Shown: positions 1 through 7,565 of the stretch, one piece after another
Position numbering within the stretch: the stretch's first letter is position 1
Layout: each line of letters opens with the position of its first letter
NCBI GenBank assembly: GCA_002293265.1
Contig: DBCW01000094.1
Coordinates: 10,778-19,275 of the forward strand
DNA from: Eggerthellales bacterium UBA948
GTDB lineage: Bacteria; Actinomycetota; Coriobacteriia; Coriobacteriales; UBA8131
DNA: 8,498 bases
Reading direction: 5' to 3'
The notes under the pieces: model-generated
What the model saw: the letters and a program-made list of their open reading frames with translations, nothing else
What the model was told of the DNA's origin: nothing
The model's database searches: none
Translations under genes and position numbers: made by a program

Positions 1-927
1 CCCGTAATGTTTAATGAATGCAAAGAAGCTTTGGCGCTTCACCCGGGAGACACTTATTGTGATTGTACTTTAGGTGGAGCAGGACACGCACTCGGCGTGG
101 CTAAAGAAATTGAACCTAACGGTCTACTCATTGGTATAGACCAAGACGACTTTGCACTCAAGACAGCAAAACAACGCTTAGCAGATGAACATCCTAATCT
201 GGAGTTTATCCCTTTATATGGAAACTTTGGTGATTTGGATGATTTGCTAATAGAAGCAGAAGTACCCGGAGTCGATGGTTTTTTATTTGACTTAGGAGTT
301 TCTTCTCCTCAACTTGATATTCCCGAGAGGGGGTTCTCGTATGCTAGAGAGGCGCCCCTAGATATGCGGATGAGTCCAGGTATACAAACCACAAACGCAG
401 CAGAGATCATCAACAACTCAAACGAAGCAGATCTCACTTGGATTCTCCGCGAATATGGCGAGGAAAAATGGGCATCGCGCATCGCGCAGTTCATTGTAAA
501 AGCTCGCAAAGAACAACCGCTTACGACAACAACGCAGCTAACAGAGATTGTTAAAGCTGCAATTCCGGCAGGAGCCAGAAGAGCTGGTGGAAACCCCGCC
601 AAGCGTACGTTTCAGGCGCTGAGAATTGCAGTAAATGACGAGATAAACGTACTAAGAAGTGGGTTAGAGGCAGCGCTTCGCTGGCTCAATCCCGGTGGTC
701 GTATAGTGGTGATGAGTTATCACTCACTGGAGGATCGCATCGTCAAAGAAACATTTGCTAAGTCAGTAAAAGGGTGTATTTGTCCACCTGAGGCACCTAT
801 TTGTGTCTGTGGACATGAGCCGATAATCACAAAGCTTACAAGAAAACCTTTGTGCGCAAGCGAAGCTGAGATCATCGCTAATCCGCGCGCAAAGAGTGCA
901 AGATTAAGAGCCGCAACCAAGCGGTGA
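1..927 (+). CDS. rsmH: 16S rRNA (cytosine-1402-N4)-methyltransferase RsmH (MraW), 5' end missing
   Basis: RsmH transfers a methyl group from S-adenosylmethionine to N4 of C1402 in the decoding centre of 16S rRNA; it acts in the cytoplasm on the small subunit. The reading frame is open from base 1. The Pro-Val before the first visible Met (base 7) matches the family's usual HxPVM start, so that Met is internal and the true start lies a few codons upstream of the window. Visible residues, counted from base 1: SAM-binding motif DCTLGGAGHA (21-30), GIDQD (45-49), DLGVSSPQLD (97-106), the PLDMRM region (119-124), NPAKRTFQALRIAVNDE (198-214) and SYHSLEDRIVK (239-249). A cysteine cluster typical of the family follows (C259, C261, C268, C270). 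The 308 visible residues are close to the usual full length of about 310-320. The stop is TGA at 925-927. Identification is certain; only the start is missing. Confidence 0.98.
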   Translation, partial: PVMFNECKEALALHPGDTYCDCTLGGAGHALGVAKEIEPNGLLIGIDQDDFALKTAKQRLADEHPNLEFIPLYGNFGDLDDLLIEAEVPGVDGFLFDLGVSSPQLDIPERGFSYAREAPLDMRMSPGIQTTNAAEIINNSNEADLTWILREYGEEKWASRIAQFIVKARKEQPLTTTTQLTEIVKAAIPAGARRAGGNPAKRTFQALRIAVNDEINVLRSGLEAALRWLNPGGRIVVMSYHSLEDRIVKETFAKSVKGCICPPEAPICVCGHEPIITKLTRKPLCASEAEIIANPRAKSARLRAATKR

Positions 928-1006
928 CGCTTATATAGCGGTGGGTATCAGAACTAGGCGGATTTAAGGCTCCGCTACAAACGTAGCAGAAACGAAGTTG
1001 ATCAAA
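928..1006. other. Non-coding gap between rsmH and the ftsL-like gene
   Basis: The gap is 79 bases, clearly longer than the 2-6 base gaps that follow. It holds an imperfect GC-rich hairpin (GCGGA at 958-962 with TCCGC at 971-975, 8-base loop) and, right after it, the inverted repeat GCTAC-AAAC-GTAGC (974-978 and 983-987). The two stems share bases 974-975, so they would compete in RNA. No T-run follows, so neither is a terminator. TATATA at 932-937 resembles a -10 box, but no -35 box sits at a suitable distance. I see no convincing promoter. Confidence 0.5.
978..991 (+). repeat. Intergenic repeat copy 1, CAAACGTAGCAGAA
   Basis: This 14-base sequence occurs again, base for base, at 7634-7647 just before murD. 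A relaxed copy is at 7569-7583 and a partial one at 6415-6425. Here it overlaps an inverted repeat (974-987) and ends 15 bases before the ATG of the ftsL-like gene. Function is unknown; it could be an operator, an RNA element or coincidence. Confidence 0.5.
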
Positions 1007-1438
1007 ATGGCACGAACAGCACTTGCATACCAACAACCAATGTATCGCCCCCAGCGCGAGCAGTGGCCTGAACAAAGACCAGGTCAAAGACCTGAAAAAC
1101 AGTTACAAGTCTTGCCCGGAAAAGGCAGACAAGCACAAGAATTACAAGCTCTGGCTCCAACATGGCAAAAGCTTTTTGTGGTCGCACTCGTTGTTGTGTT
1201 TGCAGTTGGTGCAATATGGATAGCTCGCGTAAGCCTTTCAGAATCTACGATGTCGATGTTGGCACAGTCCGAGCAAGTGTCTGAGGCTATAGCAGCTCAG
1301 CGTATGGCCGGAACACAACTGGAAGTAAAATACTCCCAAGCCAGCAACCCGATAACTATACAAGAAATGGCGGCTAACAAACTGGGAATGAAAGCTGACG
1401 AGCATGTGGAGTACCTCCGCGTAGCACCTGGAGAGTAA
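1007..1438 (+). CDS. ftsL: FtsL-like septum formation protein (single-pass divisome scaffold)
   Basis: This encodes a small bitopic membrane protein of 143 residues. Residues 1-52 form a hydrophilic tail rich in Gln, Pro and Arg, containing short QRP repeats. A single membrane segment follows at about 55-75. The outer part (about 77-110) looks like a coiled coil, and the end (about 113-139) has the pattern P-x-x-I-x-x-x-A-x-x-x-L-G-M followed by an E-Y-L-R-V strand, typical of FtsL/DivIC proteins. Such proteins bring the FtsW/FtsI synthase pair to the septum and help activate it. Position between rsmH and ftsI is the classic ftsL place, and it supports the call more than the sequence, which is poorly conserved in this family. 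I chose ATG 1007; an in-frame TTG at 998 would add three residues. The ribosome binding site is weak (ACGAAG near 992-997). The long cytoplasmic tail resembles actinobacterial members more than the short proteobacterial ones. Confidence 0.85.
   Translation: MARTALAYQQPMYRPQREQWPEQRPGQRPEKQLQVLPGKGRQAQELQALAPTWQKLFVVALVVVFAVGAIWIARVSLSESTMSMLAQSEQVSEAIAAQRMAGTQLEVKYSQASNPITIQEMAANKLGMKADEHVEYLRVAPGE
1080..1094 (+). repeat. Perfect inverted repeat CAGGTC-AAA-GACCTG inside the ftsL-like gene
   Basis: A 6-base stem with a 3-base AAA loop lies in the codons of the Gln/Pro/Arg-rich tail. A nearby GACC (1077-1080) can also pair with GGTC (1082-1085). It coincides with a short duplicated stretch that encodes the repeated QRP residues, so the simplest explanation is slippage-type duplication in a low-constraint region. 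Confidence 0.4.
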
Positions 1439-1444
1439 ACTTGT

Positions 1445-3361
1445 ATGACTAGGCGGGAAAACAGATACCCAGACGATTCTTCAAGACGAGAACGTCGATA
1501 TTCAAGTACTGAAAGTATTCCACGTACAAAAGCAATAATCACCAAAGACGGTAGAGTTATAGGTTCAAACCGAGACCTAAAAATCTTTATCGTCTTTTGT
1601 GTTGCAGCTGTTGCCTTGGTTTTCCAATTAATAAACTTGCAGATAATCCAAGCAGCTGACCTTAGCAGTGATGCTAAAAATCAGCGGACAACAAAAATCA
1701 ATGTGCCGGCTAAGCGAGGCACTATTTACGATCGCAATTATAATGTGCTGGCAGTAAGCGTAGATGCCACAACGATTTATGCAAATCCAAAAGATATCGA
1801 GCAGCCGCAAAAGACGGCAAAAGTCTTGGCAGAGGTATTGGGCGGCAAAGAGGCGGATTACTTAAAGCTACTCACTCAAGACACTACATTTGTGTACATA
1901 AAGCAAAAGGCTGATGTTGATTTAGCTAAAAAACTGATGGAGAAAGAAGAGACCTTAAGCGATGCTGCAGAAAAAGCAGCTTATGAGATAGATCCTTATG
2001 CAAAAGTGCCTAATACAGAACTTCATGGTATTTACTACTTAAAAGACACCAGGCGTGATTATCCATATGGAGATATTGCTATGCAGGTAATTGGCATGGT
2101 CGATGTGGATAATAAAGGTCTTTTTGGGTTGGAGCAGATGTATGACGGAATACTAAAAGGCAAAGATGGTACGACTGTTGCAGAGTACTCAAGACAAAGT
2201 GCCGACCGTCCTCTCAGCGGAAAGCCTATTCCCGGGTCTGAGCGTCAAGAAACAGCTCCGGTAAACGGCAGCGACATCGTGATCTCTTTAGACATCGAGC
2301 TTCAGCAGCATGTAGAAAAAGAGCTTGCCGCCACAGGTAAAGATCGCAATACCGAAAACGGCAACACTCTGGTCTTAGACGGGGCAACCGGTGAGATTTA
2401 TGCCGCCGCATCGCTGCCGCTGGCTAAACGTGGAATCTTGACGCAAGAAGATATCGACAAAGGCACTATCAACCTCAAGTCCATAACCACCGGATACGAG
2501 CCGGGTTCAACGTTTAAGCCAATAACAGCTGCCGCCGTGCTCGAAGAAAAAGCACTTTCTATGGAGGAGATACTATATGTACCTTTCTCCAGGCAATACA
2601 CGGAATATAAAATAAGCGATTCACATGCTCATGTAACAGACATGATGGATTTCAAAACCATTATTTCTGAGTCAAGTAATGTGGGCATAAGTATGGCAAA
2701 AGATCGTATCAGCAATGAAACATACGCCGCATATCTGAAGAAGTTTGGCATAAATCAGCCAACCCATGTTGATTTTCCGGGTGAAAGTACCGGTTCTTTG
2801 GATGATGTTAAGAATTGGTCAGATGTGCAAACGGCAAACATCTCATTTGGGCAAGGAGTTGCGGTGTCCTCGCTACAGATCGCAAGTTTTTACGGTGCTG
2901 TTGCAAATGACGGTGTCAAGCACAAACCGCACTTCCTAATCGACAGACCTCAAGCGTCGCAAGATGTGCAGTATACAAGCCAAGGCGAGCAAGTATTTAG
3001 CGCCGAAACAGCTGATAATCTGCGAGAGATGTTGGAGTTTGTGGTTAGCGATGGTACAGGAACAAAATCTGCAATTGACGGATACAATATTGCAGGAAAG
3101 ACCGGTACCGCAGAAAAAGCAGCTCCGGAAGGTGGTTATATACCTGATGAGTACATTGTCTCGTTCGTAGGATTTTTCTCCGGCTCTGAAAATAAGCTAA
3201 CATGTATTACATCGATGGATAATCCTGACGGAGCAGAAGGTGACGCTCCAACCGGACCTCTGTTTGCCTCTATAATGAAGTTTGCAGCAAATCGATACAT
3301 GATTGAGCCAACAGCAGTAATTAGTAACAGCCAAATGGGGGGCGAGTTAGGACAAGAATAA
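1445..3361 (+). CDS. ftsI: Class B penicillin-binding protein, FtsI/PBP2B type (septal peptidoglycan transpeptidase)
   Basis: This transpeptidase crosslinks stem peptides of new peptidoglycan at the division site and is a beta-lactam target. The 638 residues run as follows: a basic cytoplasmic tail (1-44), one membrane anchor (about 45-68), the RGTIYDRN box (91-98) opening the dimerisation/pedestal domain, and the transpeptidase domain from about 275. Catalytic motifs are complete: STFK (nucleophile S355, K358), SSN (S410-N412) and KTG (K552-G554), with SFGQGV at 467-472. No PASTA repeats follow, so it is the simple FtsI type. A charged stretch (about 165-192) between the pedestal motifs looks longer than in common relatives. 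It starts at ATG 1445, 6 bases after the ftsL-like stop, with GGAG at 1430-1433 as ribosome binding site inside the end of the previous gene. That arrangement implies coupled translation. SpoVD-like sporulation PBPs share the fold, but context favours division. Confidence 0.96.
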   Translation: MTRRENRYPDDSSRRERRYSSTESIPRTKAIITKDGRVIGSNRDLKIFIVFCVAAVALVFQLINLQIIQAADLSSDAKNQRTTKINVPAKRGTIYDRNYNVLAVSVDATTIYANPKDIEQPQKTAKVLAEVLGGKEADYLKLLTQDTTFVYIKQKADVDLAKKLMEKEETLSDAAEKAAYEIDPYAKVPNTELHGIYYLKDTRRDYPYGDIAMQVIGMVDVDNKGLFGLEQMYDGILKGKDGTTVAEYSRQSADRPLSGKPIPGSERQETAPVNGSDIVISLDIELQQHVEKELAATGKDRNTENGNTLVLDGATGEIYAAASLPLAKRGILTQEDIDKGTINLKSITTGYEPGSTFKPITAAAVLEEKALSMEEILYVPFSRQYTEYKISDSHAHVTDMMDFKTIISESSNVGISMAKDRISNETYAAYLKKFGINQPTHVDFPGESTGSLDDVKNWSDVQTANISFGQGVAVSSLQIASFYGAVANDGVKHKPHFLIDRPQASQDVQYTSQGEQVFSAETADNLREMLEFVVSDGTGTKSAIDGYNIAGKTGTAEKAAPEGGYIPDEYIVSFVGFFSGSENKLTCITSMDNPDGAEGDAPTGPLFASIMKFAANRYMIEPTAVISNSQMGGELGQE

Positions 3362-3366
3362 AGCGT

Positions 3367-4917
3367 ATGGAACCGATGACTATAGATTTTTTAATCGACG
3401 GACTAGAAGAGATTATTTGCGACGCAAGTGATGCGGCTCAACTGGTGGATGTGCCAATAAGCGGCATCGAATATGACTCCAGAAGAGTTAACAAAGACAG
3501 CTTGTTCGTATGCGTAAAAGGCGAGAAAGCGGATGGGCATGATTTTGCTGCCGACGCTGTAGCTAAAGGGGCTGTGGCGCTGGCAGTAGAATACCGTTTG
3601 CCCCTGGAAATTCCTCAGATCGTTTTTTCTGATACGCGCCTTTCTCTAGGATTACTGGCTAGAAACCTATTTGGCAATCCGTCAGCGGCGCTTAATATAT
3701 CTGCCATAACAGGAACAAACGGTAAGACAACCACCACTTATCTTGTGGAATGGATAAGCAGATACATTCTAGCCAGGAGAAGTGGTCTAAGTATCGAATC
3801 GGCGCAAGCTTTTACCGGTCTTATTGGCACAGTTGAGACCAGGATTGGAACAACTAAGCAGCCGTCAAGTCATACAACTCCGGAAAGCTCAGATTTGCAG
3901 GCGCTTTTATTTCAAATGAGCGCTGCCGGTGTCAGTCATGTAAGTATGGAGGCCTCCAGCCATGCCATTGAGCTAAATCGTCTTGCCGGCGTATCGATTA
4001 ATACTGCGGCATTTAGCAATCTTACTCAAGACCATCTTGATTTCCATGGTGACATGGAAAGCTATTTTGAAGCAAAAGCAACACTTTTTGATAGCAAAGA
4101 TGTGGTAAACCGCGTGATAAACATTAGTAACGAATATGGTAAAAAACTTGCATTGCAACTGAAAGCTAAAGATTTCAAGGTCTTAACTTGCGGCTTTGAT
4201 GATAGTGCCGATATTTTTGCTAAAGATATTAATTATGGTTTTGATTCCACAAAGATCACACTGGTCACGCCTAAAGGAGTATTTGACCTCACTTATCCGC
4301 TAATTGGTAGCTACAACGTAGAAAACATACTTTTGGCAGCATGTGTTGCCTATGCAAACGGTTTTGACATCGCGCAAATTGTAGAAGCTTTGTCATTGAG
4401 TCCGCAAATACCGGGCAGGATGGAGCGCGTGCAGATTGCAAGTGCGCAACCATCAGCTGCTGTATTTGTGGACTATTCGCATACCCCGGATTCTATCGAG
4501 AAAGCAATTGCAGCTTTAAATGCCATTAAGAAGAACAGAGTGATTATCGTATTTGGTTGCGGCGGGGATCGAGACAGAACCAAGCGTCCATTGATGGGAG
4601 CTGCCGCTTTAAGTGCAGACTTTGCCATTGTTACCAGCGATAATCCAAGAAGTGAGGATCCGCTGCTTATCATTGATGATATTTTAGAGGGCATGAAAGG
4701 CTTTGAGTCAAAATTTGCCGTAGAGCCAAACCGAGATACTGCTATTGCAAAAGCCATTGAGATCGCAGGAGCGGGAGATTACGTGCTGATAGCCGGAAAA
4801 GGTCATGAAGATTATCAGATTGTAGGCGACAAGGTATTGGATTTTGATGACCGCCTGGTTGCCGCAAAACATCTGCTGAGTCTTGCCGGCTTTGATCAAG
4901 TTGATAAAGGCGAGTAA
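3367..4917 (+). CDS. murE: UDP-MurNAc-L-Ala-D-Glu:meso-diaminopimelate ligase MurE
   Basis: MurE adds the third stem-peptide residue to UDP-MurNAc-L-Ala-D-Glu in the cytoplasm, using ATP. The 516 residues contain all three Mur ligase domains. The N-terminal uridine-binding domain has YDSR (36-39). The central ATPase domain has the P-loop GTNGKTT (116-122), TTPES (170-174), MEASSHA (194-200), NLTQDHLDFHG (218-228) and the probable carbamylated lysine K237. The C-terminal domain has DYSHTPDS (369-376), GCGGDRDRTKRP (397-408) and KGHEDYQ (478-484). The DNPR motif at 425-428 is the known mark of meso-diaminopimelate-specific enzymes, whereas Lys-adding enzymes differ there. I therefore infer a DAP-type wall. 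Start is ATG 3367, 5 bases after the ftsI stop; AGGA at 3349-3352 is a somewhat distant ribosome binding site. ATG 3376 is a possible alternative that would shorten the protein by three residues. Confidence 0.97.
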   Translation: MEPMTIDFLIDGLEEIICDASDAAQLVDVPISGIEYDSRRVNKDSLFVCVKGEKADGHDFAADAVAKGAVALAVEYRLPLEIPQIVFSDTRLSLGLLARNLFGNPSAALNISAITGTNGKTTTTYLVEWISRYILARRSGLSIESAQAFTGLIGTVETRIGTTKQPSSHTTPESSDLQALLFQMSAAGVSHVSMEASSHAIELNRLAGVSINTAAFSNLTQDHLDFHGDMESYFEAKATLFDSKDVVNRVINISNEYGKKLALQLKAKDFKVLTCGFDDSADIFAKDINYGFDSTKITLVTPKGVFDLTYPLIGSYNVENILLAACVAYANGFDIAQIVEALSLSPQIPGRMERVQIASAQPSAAVFVDYSHTPDSIEKAIAALNAIKKNRVIIVFGCGGDRDRTKRPLMGAAALSADFAIVTSDNPRSEDPLLIIDDILEGMKGFESKFAVEPNRDTAIAKAIEIAGAGDYVLIAGKGHEDYQIVGDKVLDFDDRLVAAKHLLSLAGFDQVDKGE

Positions 4918-4919
4918 AA

Positions 4920-6371
4920 ATGCGCGCATCCATTCAGCTGATAGTTGATGCAACTGCTTCCGATGTAGTGCTTGCGCCACTAGATATGAGCAAAACGATA
5001 ACCGGCTTTAGCTGGGATAGCAGGACGGTCAAACCCGGCTCACTCTACATTGCCATGCCCGGCGAAAGAGTTGATGGCAACGACTATATAAAAGCAGCAA
5101 TAAAAAACGGTGCAACAGTGGTATTGATTACACGGGCGCCTAGTGAGGAAGAAAAGGCACTGGCCAGCCAAACTCAAACTACGATACTGCAAGTCAAAGA
5201 TGCACTTTTAGCGCTTCATCAACTTGCATCGTATTACAGAGAAAACTTGATGGCAAAAGTGATCGCCATAACCGGATCCAGTGGCAAGACCTCGACAAAA
5301 GAACTTGTCAGTATTGTGGTGAGCTCAATATTTAACACTGTGTCTTCATCGGGCAATCAAAACAATGAACTTGGCCTACCGGCTACAATTCTTAACGCAG
5401 ACATAAATACAGAGATACTGGTAACCGAGATGGGCATGCGTGGACCGGGTCAAATTGCCGAGCTGACTCAGATTGCCAGACCAAGTATAGGAATCATCAC
5501 TAATATCGGGCAAGCCCATCTTGAACTACTTGGAAGCAAAGAGAACATAGCGCGCGCTAAGTCTGAATTAATCGAGGCTCTGCCCGACAATTACGGAGTA
5601 GCAATTCTTAATGGCGACGATCCTTATTCTTCTCGCATACAAGAAATTGCCGATACAGCAAAGCGTAGTATCCAGGTGATTCAATATGGTCTTGGCAAGC
5701 ACAATGATATACGAGCTGAAAACATCGAGTATGATGAGCAGGGAAGACCGAGTTTTGATCTTTGGGCAGGGCAAGCTTATCCCAGCCGTGTGGTGCTGGC
5801 TTTGCAAGGGCAACACTCGGTATATAATGCTCTTGCTGCTGCGGCATGCGGCATTTCATTGAGTATGGATGTCGATACGATAGCGCAAGCATTAAAGTCG
5901 GCTCAGTCGCAGCCTATGCGCCAAGAGATGATCACGCTTGCAGACAACACTATTGTTTTGGATGATACTTATAACGCAAATCCGGATTCGATGCGAGCTG
6001 CCTTAGAAGTATTAAGTAAAATGGATAATGAGCGTTTGCATGTAGCAATTCTGGGCGATATGGGTGAGCTTGGCTCTGACGAAGTCGAATTGCATAAGTC
6101 TATTGGTGAGATGGTTTACTGTACCAATGTTGACATATTAATCTCAGTTGGCGAGTTGGCAATAAACTATGCTGAAGGGGCGGTGGGTGCCGGCATGGAC
6201 AAAGACAATGTGGTATTTGTTGAGGATATAATCGGCGCTGCAAAGGTGATTAACGAATTACGCTCTGCTAATAAAGGTTCTGCGCCGATAGTTTTGGTCA
6301 AGGCTTCGCGATTTATGAAAATGGAGGGCTTGATTGAGTCAATGCATGAATATTCTGTAGCAAAGTTTTAG
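4920..6371 (+). CDS. murF: UDP-MurNAc-tripeptide:D-alanyl-D-alanine ligase MurF
   Basis: MurF adds the D-Ala-D-Ala dipeptide to UDP-MurNAc-tripeptide, completing the cytoplasmic pentapeptide precursor. The 483 residues are of normal family length. Visible motifs are WDSR (32-35) in the N-terminal domain, the P-loop GSSGKTS (119-125), NELGLP (149-154), TEMGMR (169-174), TNIGQAHLE (194-202), the adenine/ATP contact region DDTYNANPDSM (348-358), GDMGELG (379-385) and KASRFMKMEG (461-470). GSSGKT in the P-loop, in place of the GTNGKT of MurE and MurD, and DDTYNANP both single out MurF among Mur ligases. It starts 2 bases after the murE stop, with AGGCGAG (4908-4914) overlapping the end of murE as ribosome binding site, so the two genes are very likely coupled. 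Stop TAG at 6369-6371. Confidence 0.97.
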   Translation: MRASIQLIVDATASDVVLAPLDMSKTITGFSWDSRTVKPGSLYIAMPGERVDGNDYIKAAIKNGATVVLITRAPSEEEKALASQTQTTILQVKDALLALHQLASYYRENLMAKVIAITGSSGKTSTKELVSIVVSSIFNTVSSSGNQNNELGLPATILNADINTEILVTEMGMRGPGQIAELTQIARPSIGIITNIGQAHLELLGSKENIARAKSELIEALPDNYGVAILNGDDPYSSRIQEIADTAKRSIQVIQYGLGKHNDIRAENIEYDEQGRPSFDLWAGQAYPSRVVLALQGQHSVYNALAAAACGISLSMDVDTIAQALKSAQSQPMRQEMITLADNTIVLDDTYNANPDSMRAALEVLSKMDNERLHVAILGDMGELGSDEVELHKSIGEMVYCTNVDILISVGELAINYAEGAVGAGMDKDNVVFVEDIIGAAKVINELRSANKGSAPIVLVKASRFMKMEGLIESMHEYSVAKF

Positions 6372-6389
6372 ATATAGATACTTTTTTGA

Positions 6390-6401
6390 TAAACTAGTTT
6401 A
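6390..6401. repeat. 12-base perfect palindrome TAAACTAGTTTA upstream of mraY
   Basis: The sequence equals its own reverse complement and lies 68 bases before the mraY start, overlapping the TTGATA box-like sequence at 6386-6391. Its size and symmetry would suit a dimeric DNA-binding protein. There is no second copy in the window, and AT-rich palindromes of this length can arise by chance, so an operator role is only a suggestion. Confidence 0.4.
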
Positions 6402-6414
6402 CTTATGCACGTTA

Positions 6415-6425
6415 CAAACGACAGC
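6415..6425 (+). repeat. Intergenic repeat, partial copy CAAACGACAGC
   Basis: It shares CAAACG and a following AGC with the 14-base element at 978-991, and the two preceding bases TA are also shared with that copy. The match is short and could be chance; it is listed because it falls in the third of the three long gaps. Confidence 0.25.
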
Positions 6426-6469
6426 TAATTGATTTCTACAGTGCAAGAAAGATGAATGGAAACCGATAA

Positions 6470-7519
6470 ATGATAGGATTTGCCGAATACCCGACCTTCC
6501 AAGTGTTTTTGGCCATCTTTGTATCCATGGCGATTACGATGGTGCTTTTACCGCTTTGGATAAGGATTTTGCATTTTCGTGAGATCGGTCAGCAGGTTAG
6601 AGCGGACGGACCGCAGCGACATCTTGTGAAGCAAGGTACTCCCACTATGGGAGGTGTCATCATCTTGGCTTCGGTATTTATCACCATTTTATTGCTAACG
6701 CGCTCTGATCTGGATAGGGATATGCTCTCCTTGATCTTGATATGCGTCGTAACTTTACTTACCGGCATAGTAGGTCTTATAGACGATCTGTCGAAAGTTG
6801 TTAAAGAGCGTTCTTTGGGTCTTAGGGCAAAAGCCAAAATGATTATATTGACCGTGCTTTCGGTACTTTTTTGCTTGTCCGCTGTGAACTTTGTCGGCAT
6901 TACTCCCACTGTAGCTGTTCCTTTTTTGCCTGTCATTGATTTTGGTATCTTAACCACGTATATCCCGGTTGGCGATGCGTACTTTTCAATACCTTGGCTT
7001 TATGTGCTGTTTGTTTTTTTGTTAATGGCCGGCATGTCAAACGCGGTAAACCTTACCGATGGTCTGGATGGACTTGCGGGCGGTACGGTAATGATCGCAA
7101 TGGTAGTTATGGCGGCTATTGCGTTTCGCACAAATCAGCTGGACACAGCCTTGTTTGCAGCGGCAATGACCGGAGCTTGTATCGGTTTTCTGTGGTTCAA
7201 TTCTCATCCGGCATCGATATTTATGGGCGATACCGGATCTTTGGCAATGGGGGCGTCCTTAGCCGCTATTGCAGTAATGACAAAAACCGAATTTATTGCT
7301 CTTGTAGTAGGTGGGATATTTGTAATTGAGGCTATAAGCGTCATGATTCAAGTTGTATATTTTAGGTTTACGCGCAAGCGAGTGTTCTTGATGGCACCGC
7401 TTCATCACCATTTTGAGCAAAAAGGTTGGTCTGAGACCAAGGTTGTGATCCGCTTCTGGATTATTACAGCACTTTTAGCCTCTATTGGCTTTGCTTTGTT
7501 CTTCTATCAGACCATGTAA
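6470..7519 (+). CDS. mraY: Phospho-MurNAc-pentapeptide translocase MraY (lipid I synthase)
   Basis: MraY is the integral membrane enzyme that transfers phospho-MurNAc-pentapeptide from UDP to undecaprenyl phosphate, giving lipid I. The protein has 349 residues and about ten hydrophobic segments, as expected. Family motifs: TPTMGG (57-62), GLIDDLSK (102-109) with the catalytic-site aspartates D105 and D106, NAVNLTDGLDGLAGG (191-205), FMGDTGSLAMG (251-261) and the cytoplasmic PLHHHFE (310-316). The DD-xx-K spacing, the NLTDGLDG box and HHHFE together distinguish MraY from the related WecA/TagO enzymes. I use ATG 6470; GGA at 6458-6460 gives a weak but well-spaced ribosome binding site. It is separated from both neighbours by long gaps, so it may be separately tuned. 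Its stop codon TAA lies in the loop of an inverted repeat. Confidence 0.97.
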   Translation: MIGFAEYPTFQVFLAIFVSMAITMVLLPLWIRILHFREIGQQVRADGPQRHLVKQGTPTMGGVIILASVFITILLLTRSDLDRDMLSLILICVVTLLTGIVGLIDDLSKVVKERSLGLRAKAKMIILTVLSVLFCLSAVNFVGITPTVAVPFLPVIDFGILTTYIPVGDAYFSIPWLYVLFVFLLMAGMSNAVNLTDGLDGLAGGTVMIAMVVMAAIAFRTNQLDTALFAAAMTGACIGFLWFNSHPASIFMGDTGSLAMGASLAAIAVMTKTEFIALVVGGIFVIEAISVMIQVVYFRFTRKRVFLMAPLHHHFEQKGWSETKVVIRFWIITALLASIGFALFFYQTM

Positions 7520-7525
7520 CATGGT
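7511..7525 (+). repeat. Perfect inverted repeat ACCATG-TAA-CATGGT centred on the mraY stop codon
   Basis: The 6-base arms (7511-7516 and 7520-7525) flank a 3-base loop that is exactly the mraY TAA stop codon. No T-run follows (AAAATAATC), so it is not an intrinsic terminator. It could fold at the end of the mraY message and affect termination of translation or mRNA stability, or be chance. Confidence 0.5.
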
Positions 7526-7565
7526 AAAATAATCTAATAAATTCACTGGGTTTTTGGTGTATTTT

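Larger units (their letters stand above)
6372..6469. other. Non-coding gap between murF and mraY
   Basis: These 98 AT-rich bases hold a 12-base perfect palindrome (6390-6401) and a partial copy of the intergenic repeat (6415-6425). TTGATA at 6386-6391 resembles a -35 box, but no good -10 box lies 16-18 bases downstream, so a separate mraY promoter is possible but not shown. An AT-only-type stem (AAAGT 6362-6366 with ACTTT 6380-6384, then T-run to 6387) is too weak to call a terminator. Confidence 0.5.

Noticed and set aside
932..937. TATATA as a promoter -10 box for the ftsL-like gene.
   Set aside because: No TTGACA-like sequence lies 16-18 bases upstream and there is no extended -10 TG.
6362..6387. 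Intrinsic terminator after murF.
   Set aside because: The stem is five mostly A-T pairs with a 13-base loop, and the T-run forms part of the stem.
6405..6469. Two tiny reading frames before mraY (ATG 6405 to TAA 6428, seven codons; ATG 6452 to TAA 6469, five codons, abutting the mraY ATG) as leader peptides.
   Set aside because: Neither has a clear ribosome binding site or a run of regulatory codons, and frames this short are expected by chance.
6589..6957. A 122-codon minus-strand frame inside mraY.
   Set aside because: It lies wholly opposite conserved MraY motifs, and its composition reflects the complementary strand.
7547..7559. TGGGT and TGGTG as MraZ-box-like repeats in the gap before murD.
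   Set aside because: MraZ sites are TGGG-type repeats at 10-base spacing upstream of mraZ; here the spacing is 8, the second unit is degenerate and the place is wrong.
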